Assembly (NCBI GenBank): GCA_947259925.1
Contig: CAMYOG010000004.1
Location: forward strand, 25,463 to 89,462
Source: Thermoanaerobaculia bacterium
GTDB lineage: Bacteria > Acidobacteriota > Thermoanaerobaculia > Multivoradales > JAHEKO01
Direction: 5' to 3'
Length of the DNA stretch: 64,000 bases
Shown piece after piece: positions 9,401 through 17,920 of the stretch. Numbering within the stretch: position 1 is the first letter of the stretch; every line of letters begins with the position of its first letter. The notes under the pieces were generated by a model. That model worked only from the letters and a program-made list of their open reading frames with translations. It was not told where the DNA came from and made no database searches. The translations under genes and the position numbers were made by a program.

Positions 9401-9623
9401 GCTCGACGCGCTCCGCAAGGCGGGGCGCGTACGTCTGCGCCCGATCCTGATGACCACGGCGACCACCGTGCTCGGCTTGACGCCGATGGCGATCGGCCTG
9501 GGCGAGGGGAGTGAGCTCCGAAGCCCGATGGCGCTGACGGTGATCGGCGGGCTGATCACCTCGACCGCGCTCACCCTGCTGATCATCCCGGCGGTCTACA
9601 GCGCCCTCGACCGCACCGACTGA
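6480..9623 (+). CDS. RND efflux permease, second of two (HAE1/AcrB-like)
   Basis: A 1047-residue RND permease clearly different from the first. TM1 follows MKIIDFSTRRPVSIF; the TM4 motif is GLLVDNSIVVLEA (D400/N401) and TM10 reads IVVNNAIILVDY. Like its partner it lacks the second TM4 aspartate and the TM10 lysine of AcrB. The central loop (about 500-555) is longer and more charged than in the first permease. ATG 6480 is the natural start; the frame runs further upstream only through the repeat. With one adaptor between two permeases, the locus may build a mixed trimer as MdtB/MdtC do, or two alternative pumps. Confidence 0.93.
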   Translation: MKIIDFSTRRPVSIFIFAVAAVVFGIVAFRQLATDLLPDITYPSLTVQTTYDGAAPVEVESLITRPVENAVGVVNNVVRVVSSSRPDVSEVTLEFAWGTNMDLAALDVRERLDVLLLPADADRPLLLRYDPSLDPILRLGVYGQDDLVHLRLLAEEQVKRSLERIEGVAAVVVSGGLEEEIHVELDERRIANLGLTAERVLERLAQENINLTGGRLREGQTEYLVRTVNEFLRPEDLRAVVIDSAQGALVRVSDVARVVRSHKEREIITRINGLESVEVAVFKEGGTNTVTVSDAVRASLDKLTSRLRKLDPNLNLTVVTDQAGYIRQSVSEVLRTALYGGVLAILVLYLFMRSWKTTAIIGIAIPISVVATFFLMFVSGISLNIMSLGGLTLGIGLLVDNSIVVLEAIQRRRDQGSDDLEAAREGASSVARAVIASTLTTVCVFVPIVFVEGIAGQLFGDQALTVTYSLVISLIVALTVIPMLASRRFEPEPAATDDEDQGLALRATVGAGRVLGGGLGALQGVFGRLSAAPLRLFHAGFDAVAAAYERTLEWVLVHRLVTIVLAVLLLVGSLFLFPLLGTELVPELVQGEFYVNTELPPGTHLDLNQRRLAQLESFAGDMEGIQTVYTIVGTSNEQGGVAGERRENLGQLTLTLTPPISRQREEARMAELRTALDRQEELQYRFGRPSYFSFRTPIEVEIRGYNLKLLERLAGRLTARMKSIEGLADIKSSTEGGNPELQIRFDRDRLAALGLSLDQVASVVRSKVLGAVATDIQREDRSIDIRMRSQEEFRDSVADLRQLTVFQSGKTAIALSSVAEVVETEGPAEIRRSEGDRVAVITANLVGRDLGSVSEEIVAALEDLRLPSGYDWRIGGQRQEMETSFESMRMAILLAIFMVYLVMASQFESLLHPFVILFSVPFALIGTLGTLWIFGVTVSIVVLIGVILLAGIVVNNAIILVDYTNQLRRRGVGKLDALRKAGRVRLRPILMTTATTVLGLTPMAIGLGEGSELRSPMALTVIGGLITSTALTLLIIPAVYSALDRTD

Positions 9624-9641
9624 GCGCCTCGGGGAACAAAC

Positions 9642-9664
9642 AAAAGGGGGGCGCGAGCCCCCCT
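9642..9664 (-). terminator. Rho-independent terminator of the Asp-rich protein gene
   Basis: A 7-bp all-GC stem (9646-9652 with 9657-9663) closed by a GCGA loop. Read on the minus strand it is followed by TTTTG, so it terminates transcription of the secreted protein gene at 9690-10910. On the plus strand there is no T tract, though the hairpin may still help end the RND transcript. Confidence 0.75.
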
Positions 9665-9689
9665 GGAAGAGTTCTCTCGGATCGAGCGG

Positions 9690-10910
9690 CTAGGAAGAGT
9701 CCGATTCCGAGTCGGTGTCCCCATCGCTGTCACCGTCCGAGTCGTCGTCCGAGTCGCCGTCGGTGTCGGTGTCCTCGTCGGAATCGACATCGCTGTCGGC
9801 GTCGGTGTCCTCGTCGGCGTCGGTGTCACCGTCCGAGTCCTCGTCGCTGTCGCCGTCGGTGTCGGCATCGGTGTCGCCGTCCGAGTCGACGTCGCTGTCA
9901 CCGTCCGTATCGGCATCGGTGTCGGAATCGTCGTCGGACTCCGTCTCCCGGAAGCGGAAGTTCCTGCCCTTGAACTCGACCAGCAAGGCGTTACCGGCCG
10001 GGTCGAGGAGGAAGCTCTCGGCCGGATCGATCTCGATTCTCGACCTGGTGCCCAGCGGCACGTCCGAGCGGGTCGGAATCTTGAGCGAGATCAGGGAGCC
10101 GGGCACGAGGTTCAGATCGTTGCGCGGAGAGTTGAAGGTGACCAGCAGCCGCCCGGGGACCGAGCGGTTCACGCGGAATCGCCGCGAGCCCTGCTTACGG
10201 GACATCTTGACCTTGACCCGGCGCGCCGCGATCTCCTCGTCGTAGAGGACCGCGATCTGGCCGCTGCCGATGGCGAACGGCTCGAAGCTCTCGATGCCGG
10301 CTTGCTCGAGGCCGCCCGGCCGCACCTTGTGGGTATCCACCTCGAGCTTGTACGCGTCCCGGTCTGCTCGAACCTCGAGCTCGCCGTTCCTGGGCTCGAC
10401 CGCCACCAGTTTCCCGGCCGGGTCGAAGAGCGCGGTGTTCTTGAGATCGAGTGACAGACCGAACACCTGCCCCGGTCGCAGGTCGCTCCGCAGCTTGAAG
10501 TAGAGGACTCCCAGCGGACCGTCGGCGCTGTTGATGGTGCCGGACTTCGACGAAAACTGGAGCAGGATCGCCTGGCCTTGGCCGGTCGTATCGACCGACG
10601 CCGAGCTGATCACGTCCCGCCGGGTCGCGAACACGACCGAATCCACCAGACTCTCGAACGGTGTATCGACCACGTTGATGGAGCGAGCGGCCGCTCCACC
10701 ACCCGCAACGAGACAGATCTGTCCCTGTCCGACCGGCCGCGATGCGTAGGTGCGCACGACGACCGCGACGATGCCGCCCGGCTCGCCGATCGCGTCGTTG
10801 ACCCGCAGGGCGAGAGCGTCTCTCCCCTGAGCTGCCCCACTGAGGGCCAGGCCACCTACCGCCACGACCGCCACCAGGGCGATAACTGCCAGAATGTTCT
10901 TGCGACTCAT
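9690..10910 (-). CDS. Secreted cohesin-like protein with Asp-rich SD-repeat tail
   Basis: 406 residues. An N-terminal signal peptide (hydrophobic 5-27, ending SGAAQG) is followed by a cohesin-like beta domain at about 33-175 (pattern EPGGIVAVVVR and later GVLYFKLRSDLRPGQVFGL). A second beta-rich part reaches about 320. The last 85 or so residues are nearly all Asp, Ser, Thr, Gly and Glu in D-S-D, D-T-D and DxDxDG units, resembling calcium-binding thrombospondin type 3 or SD-repeat stalks. No LPXTG or C-terminal membrane anchor is seen. Likely an extracellular calcium-dependent matrix or adhesion protein. GGAGG precedes the ATG; a strong terminator follows. Confidence 0.75.
   Translation of the reverse strand: MSRKNILAVIALVAVVAVGGLALSGAAQGRDALALRVNDAIGEPGGIVAVVVRTYASRPVGQGQICLVAGGGAAARSINVVDTPFESLVDSVVFATRRDVISSASVDTTGQGQAILLQFSSKSGTINSADGPLGVLYFKLRSDLRPGQVFGLSLDLKNTALFDPAGKLVAVEPRNGELEVRADRDAYKLEVDTHKVRPGGLEQAGIESFEPFAIGSGQIAVLYDEEIAARRVKVKMSRKQGSRRFRVNRSVPGRLLVTFNSPRNDLNLVPGSLISLKIPTRSDVPLGTRSRIEIDPAESFLLDPAGNALLVEFKGRNFRFRETESDDDSDTDADTDGDSDVDSDGDTDADTDGDSDEDSDGDTDADEDTDADSDVDSDEDTDTDGDSDDDSDGDSDGDTDSESDSS
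9693..9950. repeat. Short tandem-repeat DNA coding the SD/TD tail
   Basis: A run of degenerate 6-base units (GTCGGT, GTCGCT, GTCCGA and similar on the plus strand) encoding alternating Asp-Ser and Asp-Thr dipeptides. Such arrays are prone to slippage in multiples of 6, which would change tail length without frameshift. Confidence 0.7.
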
Positions 10911-11254
10911 GAGCTACGCCTCCGTGTCTTCTCCCCCCGGGTGTACTGTGCCTGCCGCTTCCGAGTCGGGCGAATCGGCCGGATCATAAGACAAAGCCGC
11001 TCGCCAGGTCGACCTCGACGCACTGTAGTCCGACATTCCTTTCAGCACGGTTGCAGAATCCACAGCCTCGGTGGTCCATCGAGACCACCGATCCTGCGCA
11101 TTTAGACAGGGGAGACGGGCGATCGGAACAGAAAACTTCGAAAAAACCCAAAACAGAGGCCTCCCGGGACCGGTCGAGCCCCCCGTCCAGACTGCGAAGC
11201 AGACGGATTCCCGCCCTTCTTGTCTGCCTCCTAATTGCATATTGTGGCGGCCTC
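10911..11254. other. Intergenic region between divergent genes, 344 bases
   Basis: It lies between the Asp-rich secreted protein (minus) and the EamA transporter (plus). It holds the Shine-Dalgarno for the minus gene (GGAGG just before 10910) and an A-rich stretch near 11124-11155. Short frames here have no recognisable family. Nothing else can be supported. Confidence 0.6.
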
Positions 11255-12178
11255 ATGCGACCGACCGTCCTGGGAGCCCTGGCCATCTGCTTCTCGGCGG
11301 CGCTCTGGGGCTTCGATGGCGTCGCCCTGACCCCTCGTCTGTACAACCTGGATGTGCTGCAGGTGGTCTTCCTGCTGCACGCGGTGCCGTTTCTCCTGAT
11401 GCAGCTCTTCCTCTTCCGATCCTACGCGGCCCTGCGTGCGCTCGCGGTCCGGGAGTGGGTCGATCTCGGCCTGGTAGCACTTACCGGAGGCGTCCTCGGT
11501 ACCTACGCGATCGTCCGAGCTCTCTTTCTGGTCGATTTCAACCAGTTGAGCGTGGTGGTCCTGCTCCAGAAGCTGCAGCCGGTCTTCGCTCTTCTGCTCG
11601 CCGCGCTCCTGCTGGGCGAGCGACTCACCCCCCGGCTGCTGAGCCGCGCAGCCCTCGCGCTATTGGGCGCCTACCTGCTCACCTTCGGCGCCAGCCTGCC
11701 CCAGTTCGGCGGCGGCTCCAGGACCGGCCTGGCGGCGCTCTGGGCGCTGCTCGCGGCCGGCTCCTACGGCGCCGCCACGGTCCTCGGCAAACGGCTCCTG
11801 CACGCCCTCGACTTCAAGCAGGCGACCTTCGGACGCTACGGCGTGACCGTGGCGATGACACTGACCCTGCTGCTGCTGACTCGCGGCGGCCTCTCCCTCT
11901 CCGAGGTGACCGGGGCCAATTGGGTCGTGATCCTGATCATCGGCGCGACCACCGGCAGCGGCGCCCTCTTCCTCTACTACTTCGGGCTGACCCGGGTACG
12001 GGCCGGGATCTCCGCGATCTGCGAGATGTGTCTGCCGCTGAGCGCGATCCTCTTCGACTTCCTGCTCAACGACTCGGTGCTCGGGCCGTGGCAGTGGCTG
12101 GGGGCCGCGATTCTGCTGACCGCGATCACCCTGGTGACCCTCCATCCCGGCCCCCGCTCAGCTCCCCAGCCGGCCTGA
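11255..12178 (+). CDS. EamA/DMT-family inner-membrane transporter
   Basis: 307 residues with about ten membrane segments in two repeated EamA halves; the second half begins near TGLAALWALLAAGSYGAATV. Family members are drug/metabolite exporters, often for amino acids or nucleosides; the substrate cannot be inferred. The frame is open upstream to 11051, but ATG 11255 is chosen because the first membrane helix (TVLGALAICFSAALWG) follows directly and the upstream part is basic and low in conservation. It stands alone before the coxS operon. Confidence 0.85.
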   Translation: MRPTVLGALAICFSAALWGFDGVALTPRLYNLDVLQVVFLLHAVPFLLMQLFLFRSYAALRALAVREWVDLGLVALTGGVLGTYAIVRALFLVDFNQLSVVVLLQKLQPVFALLLAALLLGERLTPRLLSRAALALLGAYLLTFGASLPQFGGGSRTGLAALWALLAAGSYGAATVLGKRLLHALDFKQATFGRYGVTVAMTLTLLLLTRGGLSLSEVTGANWVVILIIGATTGSGALFLYYFGLTRVRAGISAICEMCLPLSAILFDFLLNDSVLGPWQWLGAAILLTAITLVTLHPGPRSAPQPA

Positions 12179-12291
12179 TCCCGCGTAACGCCAGGCCGTA
12201 GGATCGGTGTGATAAGAATCCAAGGCCGCGACAGTTTGAAGCGATGCGCTCAGGTCCTCCTGGAGAGCCTCGAGAAAGGAGCCGGACGGCG

Positions 12292-12759
<468 letters not shown>

Positions 12760-12760
12760 G

Positions 12761-15118
12761 ATGGGGAGCGTCATCGGAACCTCCGTCAAGCGTCGTGAAG
12801 ACCCCGACCTGATCACCGGCAAGGGGAAGTTCACCGACGATCTGGCCCTGCCGGGCATGCTGCACGCCTCGATCGTGCGCAGCCCCCATGCTCACGCCCG
12901 GATCCGGAGCGTCGACACGAGTCGCGCCGCGGCCGCGGCCGGAGTGGTCGCCGTCTACACCGGCCAGGACATCGCCGACAGCGAGGCGGGCGGAGTGGTC
13001 CCGGTCGGCTGGCTGCTGCCGAACCTGAAGACGCCGGCACATCCGATCCTGGCGGTCGACACCGTGCGCTATGTCGGCGACGGCATCGCCGTCGTGGTGG
13101 CGGAGGGTCGCTACCAGGCGCGCGACGCGGCGGAGCTGGTCGCGGTCGACTACGAACCGCTCGATGCGGCGGTCGACGCCAAGGGCGCCACCGCCGAGGG
13201 CCAGCCGCAGGTTCACGAGGAGGCACCCGGCAACGTCGCCTTCGATTGGGACCTGGGCGACAAGACGGCCGTGGACGCTGCGTTCGAAGGCGCGGCCCAC
13301 GTCGCCTCGATCGATCTGCGCAACAGCCGGATCGTGCCGTTCGCGATCGAGCCGCGCGCCGCGCTGGCGAGCTACGACCCGGAGAAGGGGCTCACCCTGC
13401 GCATGACCTCGCAGAACCCCCACGTCCACCGGCTGCTGATGTCGCTCGCGTCGATCGACCTGCCGGAGCACAAGATCCGGGTGATCGCGCCCGAGGTGGG
13501 CGGTGGCTTCGGCTCCAAGATCCACCACTACCCCGACGAAGCGATCGCCTCCTGGTGCGCTATGCGGATCGGCCGACCGGTCAAGTGGACGGCGACACGG
13601 TCCGAGACCAACATGACCGACGCCCACGGCCGCGATCACGTCACTCACGCCGAGATGGCGCTCGACGGCGACGGCAAGATCCTCGGCTTCCGGGTCGAGA
13701 CCTACGCCGCGATGGGCGCCTACCTGTCGACCTTCGCGCCGTGCGTGCCGACCTATCTGCACGGCACCCTGATGTCCGGTCAGTACGACATGCCGGCGAT
13801 TCACATCCGGGTGATCGGCACGTTCACCAACACGGCGCCAGTCGACGCGGTACGCGGTGCCGGCCGACCCGAAGCCACGTTCCTGATCGAGCGCCTGATG
13901 GACCTGGCGGCGCTCGAAACCGGTCTCGATCCGACCGAGGTCCGGCGCCGCAACTTCGTGCCGGCCGATGCATTTCCCTACCAGACGCAGGTCGCCCTCG
14001 CCTACGACAGCGGCGACTACGAGACCGCGCTCGACAAGGCGCTCGACAAAGCCGGCTACGCCGAGCTGCGCGCCGAGCAGCAGAAGCGCCGCGACGCCGG
14101 CGACTCGAAGCTCCTCGGTATCGGTGTCTGCGCCTACATCGAGGCCTGCGGTATCGCGCCCTCGGCGGTCGTCGGCGCGCTGGGCGCGCAGGCGGGTCTG
14201 TACGAGAGCGCCAAGGTGCGGGTCCATCCGACCGGTACGGTCACCGTCTTCTCAGGCTCGTCGGCGCACGGGCAGGGGCATCTGACCACCTTCGCGCAGA
14301 TCGTCTCCGACCGGCTCGGCGTGCCGCTCGAGAACGTCGACGTGGTCGAGGGCGATACCGGCGAGATCCCGTTCGGCATGGGCACCTACGGCAGCCGCAG
14401 CGCCGCGGTCGGCGGCAGCGCCATCGCCAAGAGCCTCGACAAGATCATCGCCAAGGGCGCCAAGATCGCCGCCCACCTGCTCGAGGCATCGGAATCCGAT
14501 CTCGAGTTCGCCGACAACGCCTGGTCGGTCAAGGGGTCGCCCGACAAGAGCGTCGCCTGGGGTGACGTCTGTCTGCAAGCGTATCTGGCACACAACATCC
14601 CCGAGGGGATCGAGCCGGGCCTCGAGGAGACCACCTTCTACGACCCGGCCAACTTCACCTATCCGTTCGGCACCCACATCGGAGTGGTCGAGGTCGACTC
14701 CGAGACCGGCGAGGTCGAGATCCTGCGCTACATCGCGGTCGACGACTGCGGCGAGCAGATCAACCCGATGATCGTCGAAGGCCAGGTGCACGGCGGCATC
14801 GCGTACGGCGTCGGCCAGGCGCTGTGGGAGGAAGCGGTCTACGACGACCATGGTCAGCTCTTGACCAGCACGCTGCTCGACTACGCGCTGCCCAAGGCGC
14901 ACCAGCTGCCGTCGTTCGAGCTCGACCACACGATCACGCCCTGTCCTCACAATCCGCTCGGCGTCAAAGGGATCGGCGAGGCGGGCACGATCGCCTCGCC
15001 GGCCACCATCACCAACGCGGTGATCGACGCTCTCGCACCGTACGGCGTCAGACACCTGGACATGCCGCTCGAGCCCGAGAAGCTCTGGCGGGCCATGCAC
15101 AGCGGGGAGGACGCCTGA
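12761..15118 (+). CDS. coxL: Molybdenum hydroxylase large subunit, form II CoxL-type
   Basis: 785-residue molybdopterin-binding catalytic subunit. Visible motifs: GGGFGSK (about 246), the form II-like active-site loop AVRGAGR (form I CO dehydrogenases have AYRCSFR with the copper-binding Cys), [11 protein letters not shown] and the catalytic glutamate in KGIGEAGT. The missing cysteine loop argues against true CO oxidation. A purine, aldehyde or N-heterocycle substrate is more likely. It overlaps the next gene by one base (TGATG). XdhC and MocA maturation genes lie 2.5-4 kb downstream. Confidence 0.9.
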   Translation: MGSVIGTSVKRREDPDLITGKGKFTDDLALPGMLHASIVRSPHAHARIRSVDTSRAAAAAGVVAVYTGQDIADSEAGGVVPVGWLLPNLKTPAHPILAVDTVRYVGDGIAVVVAEGRYQARDAAELVAVDYEPLDAAVDAKGATAEGQPQVHEEAPGNVAFDWDLGDKTAVDAAFEGAAHVASIDLRNSRIVPFAIEPRAALASYDPEKGLTLRMTSQNPHVHRLLMSLASIDLPEHKIRVIAPEVGGGFGSKIHHYPDEAIASWCAMRIGRPVKWTATRSETNMTDAHGRDHVTHAEMALDGDGKILGFRVETYAAMGAYLSTFAPCVPTYLHGTLMSGQYDMPAIHIRVIGTFTNTAPVDAVRGAGRPEATFLIERLMDLAALETGLDPTEVRRRNFVPADAFPYQTQVALAYDSGDYETALDKALDKAGYAELRAEQQKRRDAGDSKLLGIGVCAYIEACGIAPSAVVGALGAQAGLYESAKVRVHPTGTVTVFSGSSAHGQGHLTTFAQIVSDRLGVPLENVDVVEGDTGEIPFGMGTYGSRSAAVGGSAIAKSLDKIIAKGAKIAAHLLEASESDLEFADNAWSVKGSPDKSVAWGDVCLQAYLAHNIPEGIEPGLEETTFYDPANFTYPFGTHIGVVEVDSETGEVEILRYIAVDDCGEQINPMIVEGQVHGGIAYGVGQALWEEAVYDDHGQLLTSTLLDYALPKAHQLPSFELDHTITPCPHNPLGVKGIGEAGTIASPATITNAVIDALAPYGVRHLDMPLEPEKLWRAMHSGEDA

Positions 15119-15975
15119 TGTACCCGGCAGACTTCGACTACGTTCGAGCCACCAGCGCCCAGGAGGCGGTCGATCTCCTGGCCCAGAACGCCGATTCGGT
15201 GCTGCTCGCCGGCGGCCATAGCCTGATCCCGATGCTCAAGCTGCGTCTCACCCATCCGGCCAGGCTGATCGACATCGGCCGGGTCGACGAGATCCGGGGC
15301 GTCTGCGAGAAGGACAGCACGCTGCGCGTCGGCTCGCTCACCACCCACAACGAGATCGCCTCCTCGGAGATCGTGCAGAGCCAGTGCCGGTTCCTCGCCG
15401 AGGCCGCCGGCAAGATCGGTGATCCCCAGGTGCGCAACAAGGGGACGATCGGCGGCAACATCGCGCACGCCGATCCCGCTTCGGATCTGCCGGCGGTGCT
15501 GGTCGCGGTCGGCGCGACCGTGCATCTGCTCGGTCCGGACGGCAACCGATCGATCGCCGCCGGCGACTTCTTCACCGGCCTGTTGACCACCGCCAAGGCT
15601 CCCGGCGAGATCATCACCGAGATCGAGATCCCGGCGTGCTGCGAGGAGGGCTTCGGCTGCGCCTACCTGAAGGTCGAGCACCCTGCTTCGGGGTACGCCG
15701 TCTGCGGCGCCGCGGCGCGGGTGAAGATGGACGGCGGCACCTGCGCGGCGGCCAGCCTCGCCTTCAACGGCGTGACACCAGTCGTCTTCAACGCCTGGTC
15801 GGACGGCAGTCCGCTCGCCGGAGGTCCGGCCGACGACGCCGCGATCGACGCCGCGATCGACGAGCTCGCGATCGACGAGCCGATGGGCGACATCCACGCT
15901 TCCGGTGAGTACCGGGTGGCGCTGGCACGCGCCTACGGCAAGCGGGCGCTCAAGGCGGCGCGGGACCGCAGCTAG
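15118..15975 (+). CDS. coxM: Molybdenum hydroxylase FAD subunit, CoxM-type
   Basis: 285-residue FAD-binding subunit. The first FAD motif is AGGHSLIPMLKLRL (about 32-45) and the second GTIGGNIAHADPASDLP (about 110-126); a CO_deh_flav_C domain follows. It passes electrons from the iron-sulphur subunit to the final acceptor. The start is coupled to the coxL stop. An upstream in-frame extension from 14824 lies wholly inside coxL in another frame and is rejected. Confidence 0.92.
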   Translation: MYPADFDYVRATSAQEAVDLLAQNADSVLLAGGHSLIPMLKLRLTHPARLIDIGRVDEIRGVCEKDSTLRVGSLTTHNEIASSEIVQSQCRFLAEAAGKIGDPQVRNKGTIGGNIAHADPASDLPAVLVAVGATVHLLGPDGNRSIAAGDFFTGLLTTAKAPGEIITEIEIPACCEEGFGCAYLKVEHPASGYAVCGAAARVKMDGGTCAAASLAFNGVTPVVFNAWSDGSPLAGGPADDAAIDAAIDELAIDEPMGDIHASGEYRVALARAYGKRALKAARDRS

Positions 15976-15981
15976 CGGCCG

Positions 15982-16632
15982 TCATCGGGAAACACCGGTG
16001 GTGATGATCGTCGCCACCGGTGCCGCCGCGAGGAGCTCGTTCAGGAGCTCGTGGGTCTCTTCGGGCCGGATCACGGCCGCCGGAAGATAGGCGATCAGCC
16101 ACGCGCGCTCGGTGGCCTCTCCGACCTTCACCCGCTCGCTGCCGGTGATAGGAGCGTCACACGGACCGCGGGCGTCGACCAGCAGCGGCCGGCCTACCAG
16201 CCGGAACGGACCCTTGAGCGATTCGTAGCTCTCGCCCTCCCGTCCAGCTCGCAGCGAGAAGGGGGGCTCGAGCGCCCGCTCGTCCATCACGCAGCAGGGA
16301 GCCGGTAGCTCGATCGACAGACAGTTGTTGAGGTCGACCAGAGGGTGGATCACCGGCAGCTCGCTCCCTTTGAGCAAGCGACGCAGCAAGGCCTCGGACG
16401 AGGGACGGTAGCGCGTCGGATCTGTGCCCGCGGCACGGAAGAGGCGGCGCAGCTCGGCGACCGCCGGCTCGGTAGCAAGCGTCTCGCTCCGGAAGCGCTC
16501 GCGCACTCGCTCGGCGGACTCGGAGCGCAGCTTCGACAGCGCTTCGGGCTCGGAACCTGTCAACGCCAACAGCGCCCAGAAGAGCGCCCACCCCTCGAGC
16601 TGGTGACCGACCTCGAACGGCAGCTCCCGCAC
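15982..16632 (-). CDS. B3/B4 tRNA-binding domain protein
   Basis: 216 residues resembling the free-standing B3/B4 domain of the phenylalanyl-tRNA synthetase beta subunit, the fold that hosts editing of Tyr-tRNA(Phe) in the synthetase. Typical features are HPLVDLNNCLSIELPAP and, later, LLVDARGPCDAPITGSE. Stand-alone versions are common and may act in trans editing, but function is not established. Start is GTG at 16632. It converges on coxM with 6 bases between stops. Confidence 0.8.
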   Translation of the reverse strand: MRELPFEVGHQLEGWALFWALLALTGSEPEALSKLRSESAERVRERFRSETLATEPAVAELRRLFRAAGTDPTRYRPSSEALLRRLLKGSELPVIHPLVDLNNCLSIELPAPCCVMDERALEPPFSLRAGREGESYESLKGPFRLVGRPLLVDARGPCDAPITGSERVKVGEATERAWLIAYLPAAVIRPEETHELLNELLAAAPVATIITTGVSR

Positions 16633-16689
16633 GCGCTCATTCGATCACGCGTCGAGCCAGCGATCCAGTCGCGGTAGGCTCGTCACTGC

Positions 16690-16914
16690 TTGAGTGGATT
16701 CCGCCTGACCCGACCAGCCGTCGAGCGCATCGCCGAGAATCGGATCCGCGCGGCGATGGCGCGCGGCGAGCTCGACAACCTGCCCGGCGAAGGGAAGCCG
16801 ATACCGAGCATCGACGAGCCGTACGATCCCCTCTGGTGGGTCCGCGGCTGGATTCGCCGGGCAAAGCTGGCCGACGCCCTGCAGCTCGGCCACGCCCTCG
16901 AGCGGAGACGATGA
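16690..16914 (+). CDS. DUF1992 (DnaJ-C28-like) small protein
   Basis: 74 residues with the DUF1992 core: AENRIRAAMARGELDNLPGE followed by GKPIP and a tryptophan-rich turn. Family function is unknown; in eukaryotes the domain is part of DNAJC28. Start is TTG 16690, nine bases behind a TAGGCT box at 16675-16680. Its stop overlaps the start of the selenoprotein candidate (ATGA at 16911-16914), so the two are translationally coupled. Confidence 0.8.
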   Translation: MSGFRLTRPAVERIAENRIRAAMARGELDNLPGEGKPIPSIDEPYDPLWWVRGWIRRAKLADALQLGHALERRR

Positions 16915-17255
16915 TCGAGCTGATCTGCAAACGTACCTGAGGTACCTGTCGCAAGGCGGTCGCCTTGCTCGAACAGCGCGGCATTCCCTATCGCTATCGG
17001 GAGTACACCCAGGAGCCCCTGTCGGCGCAGGAGGTCCGGGAGGTCCTGGCCCAACTCGATCTCGAGCCGCGCCAGTTCCTGCGCCGCAACGACCGGGCGT
17101 ACAAGGAGCTCGGCCTCACCGGCGACGAGCCGCTCGAAACGCTGATCGATCACATCGCCGAGCATCCGACGCTCTTGCAGCGTCCGATCGGTCGACTGCG
17201 CGGACGCGCGATTCTGGGCCGGCCGCCGGAGCGGCTGCTGGACCTGCTGAGCTGA
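16911..17255 (+). CDS. ArsC/Spx-like thioredoxin-fold protein, predicted selenoprotein (UGTC)
   Basis: Read through one UGA (16938-16940), this is a 114-residue ArsC/Spx-family protein, the normal family length. It starts MIELICKRT, then Sec10, then GTCRKAVALLEQRGI. Sec10 and Cys13 fall exactly where Spx-type proteins have the C10xxC13 redox pair. The C-terminal EHPTLLQRPI matches the ArsC signature that packs against the active site. A perfect 7-bp hairpin with GGUC loop begins 10 bases after the UGA, as in bacterial SECIS elements. It could reduce arsenate, glutathionylated or other oxidised targets. Stopping at the UGA would leave nine residues. Confidence 0.85.
16951..16968 (+). promoter_or_regulatory. 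Bacterial SECIS-like hairpin of the ArsC/Spx selenoprotein
   Basis: GCAAGGC (16951-16957) pairs perfectly with GCCTTGC (16962-16968) around the loop GGUC. It starts 10 bases after the UGA at 16938-16940, placing the loop G about 18 bases downstream, within the SelB-recognised range. Confidence 0.8.
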
Positions 17256-17264
17256 CCGCCGGAC

Positions 17265-17906
17265 TCAGGCTTGCTCGAAGCGCCCGGTCTCGAAGAAGCG
17301 AATCGCCTGTCGGATGACCTCGGGGTCGTTCATGACGAACGTGTGGCCCCGATGCACCACCAGGAAATCCGACATCCCTTCGATCCTGGCCTCGTCCACG
17401 GCCACCTTGCCGTCACTCGGACCGCGGATCAGTCTGGCGAGAAGGCCGATCCGCGGGCGGTCGCCGGTGATCACACCGAGCTCGAAATCGACCGGCCCGA
17501 GCAGGTCCATGATCTTCTGCTGGCCGGCACCCAGCTGCAGCGCGGCCGGGCCCATGACGCGCTGGAACAGCTCCACGCTACGGAGACGCCGCGCCAACTG
17601 ACTCCCCTGGTTGGGCGGCGCCAGCATCACGACCCTGCCCAGGTCTCCGGGCCGCTGGTGCCGGATCAGGTAGCGAGCGACCATGCCGCCCATCGAGTGG
17701 GTCAAGAAGTGGATCGTCGCGCCCGGCCGTTCCGGCAGACGACGGCGGACATGGCGCGCGAGCTCCTCGATCGAGCCGCTGCGCGACGGATAGTAGATCC
17801 CCACCGGATCGTAGCCGGCCCGCCGCAGCTCGCGGCCGGCGATGTACAGGGACAGGCTCGTCCTTCCCAGACCGTGCAGCAGCACTACGACGTCACCCTC
17901 GGGCAT
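17265..17906 (-). CDS. Alpha/beta-hydrolase, lipase/PGAP1-like
   Basis: 213 residues. The oxyanion segment is VVLLHGLGRT, the nucleophile elbow THSMGG (GHSMGG-like, with Thr for the first Gly), and a late histidine in VVHRGHTFVM could complete the triad. Short lipases of this kind hydrolyse esters. ATG 17906 has GGGGAG upstream; longer upstream reading is basic and shadows the selenoprotein gene. It lies 14 bases after that gene's stop, so the two are probably cotranscribed. Confidence 0.82.
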   Translation of the reverse strand: MPEGDVVVLLHGLGRTSLSLYIAGRELRRAGYDPVGIYYPSRSGSIEELARHVRRRLPERPGATIHFLTHSMGGMVARYLIRHQRPGDLGRVVMLAPPNQGSQLARRLRSVELFQRVMGPAALQLGAGQQKIMDLLGPVDFELGVITGDRPRIGLLARLIRGPSDGKVAVDEARIEGMSDFLVVHRGHTFVMNDPEVIRQAIRFFETGRFEQA

Positions 17907-17920
17907 CGTACTCCCCGCTC

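Noticed and set aside
9715..10245. Ser-rich plus-strand frame across the Asp-rich tail
   Set aside because: It is the complement of the SD-repeat DNA; the minus-strand gene has signal peptide, Shine-Dalgarno and terminator.
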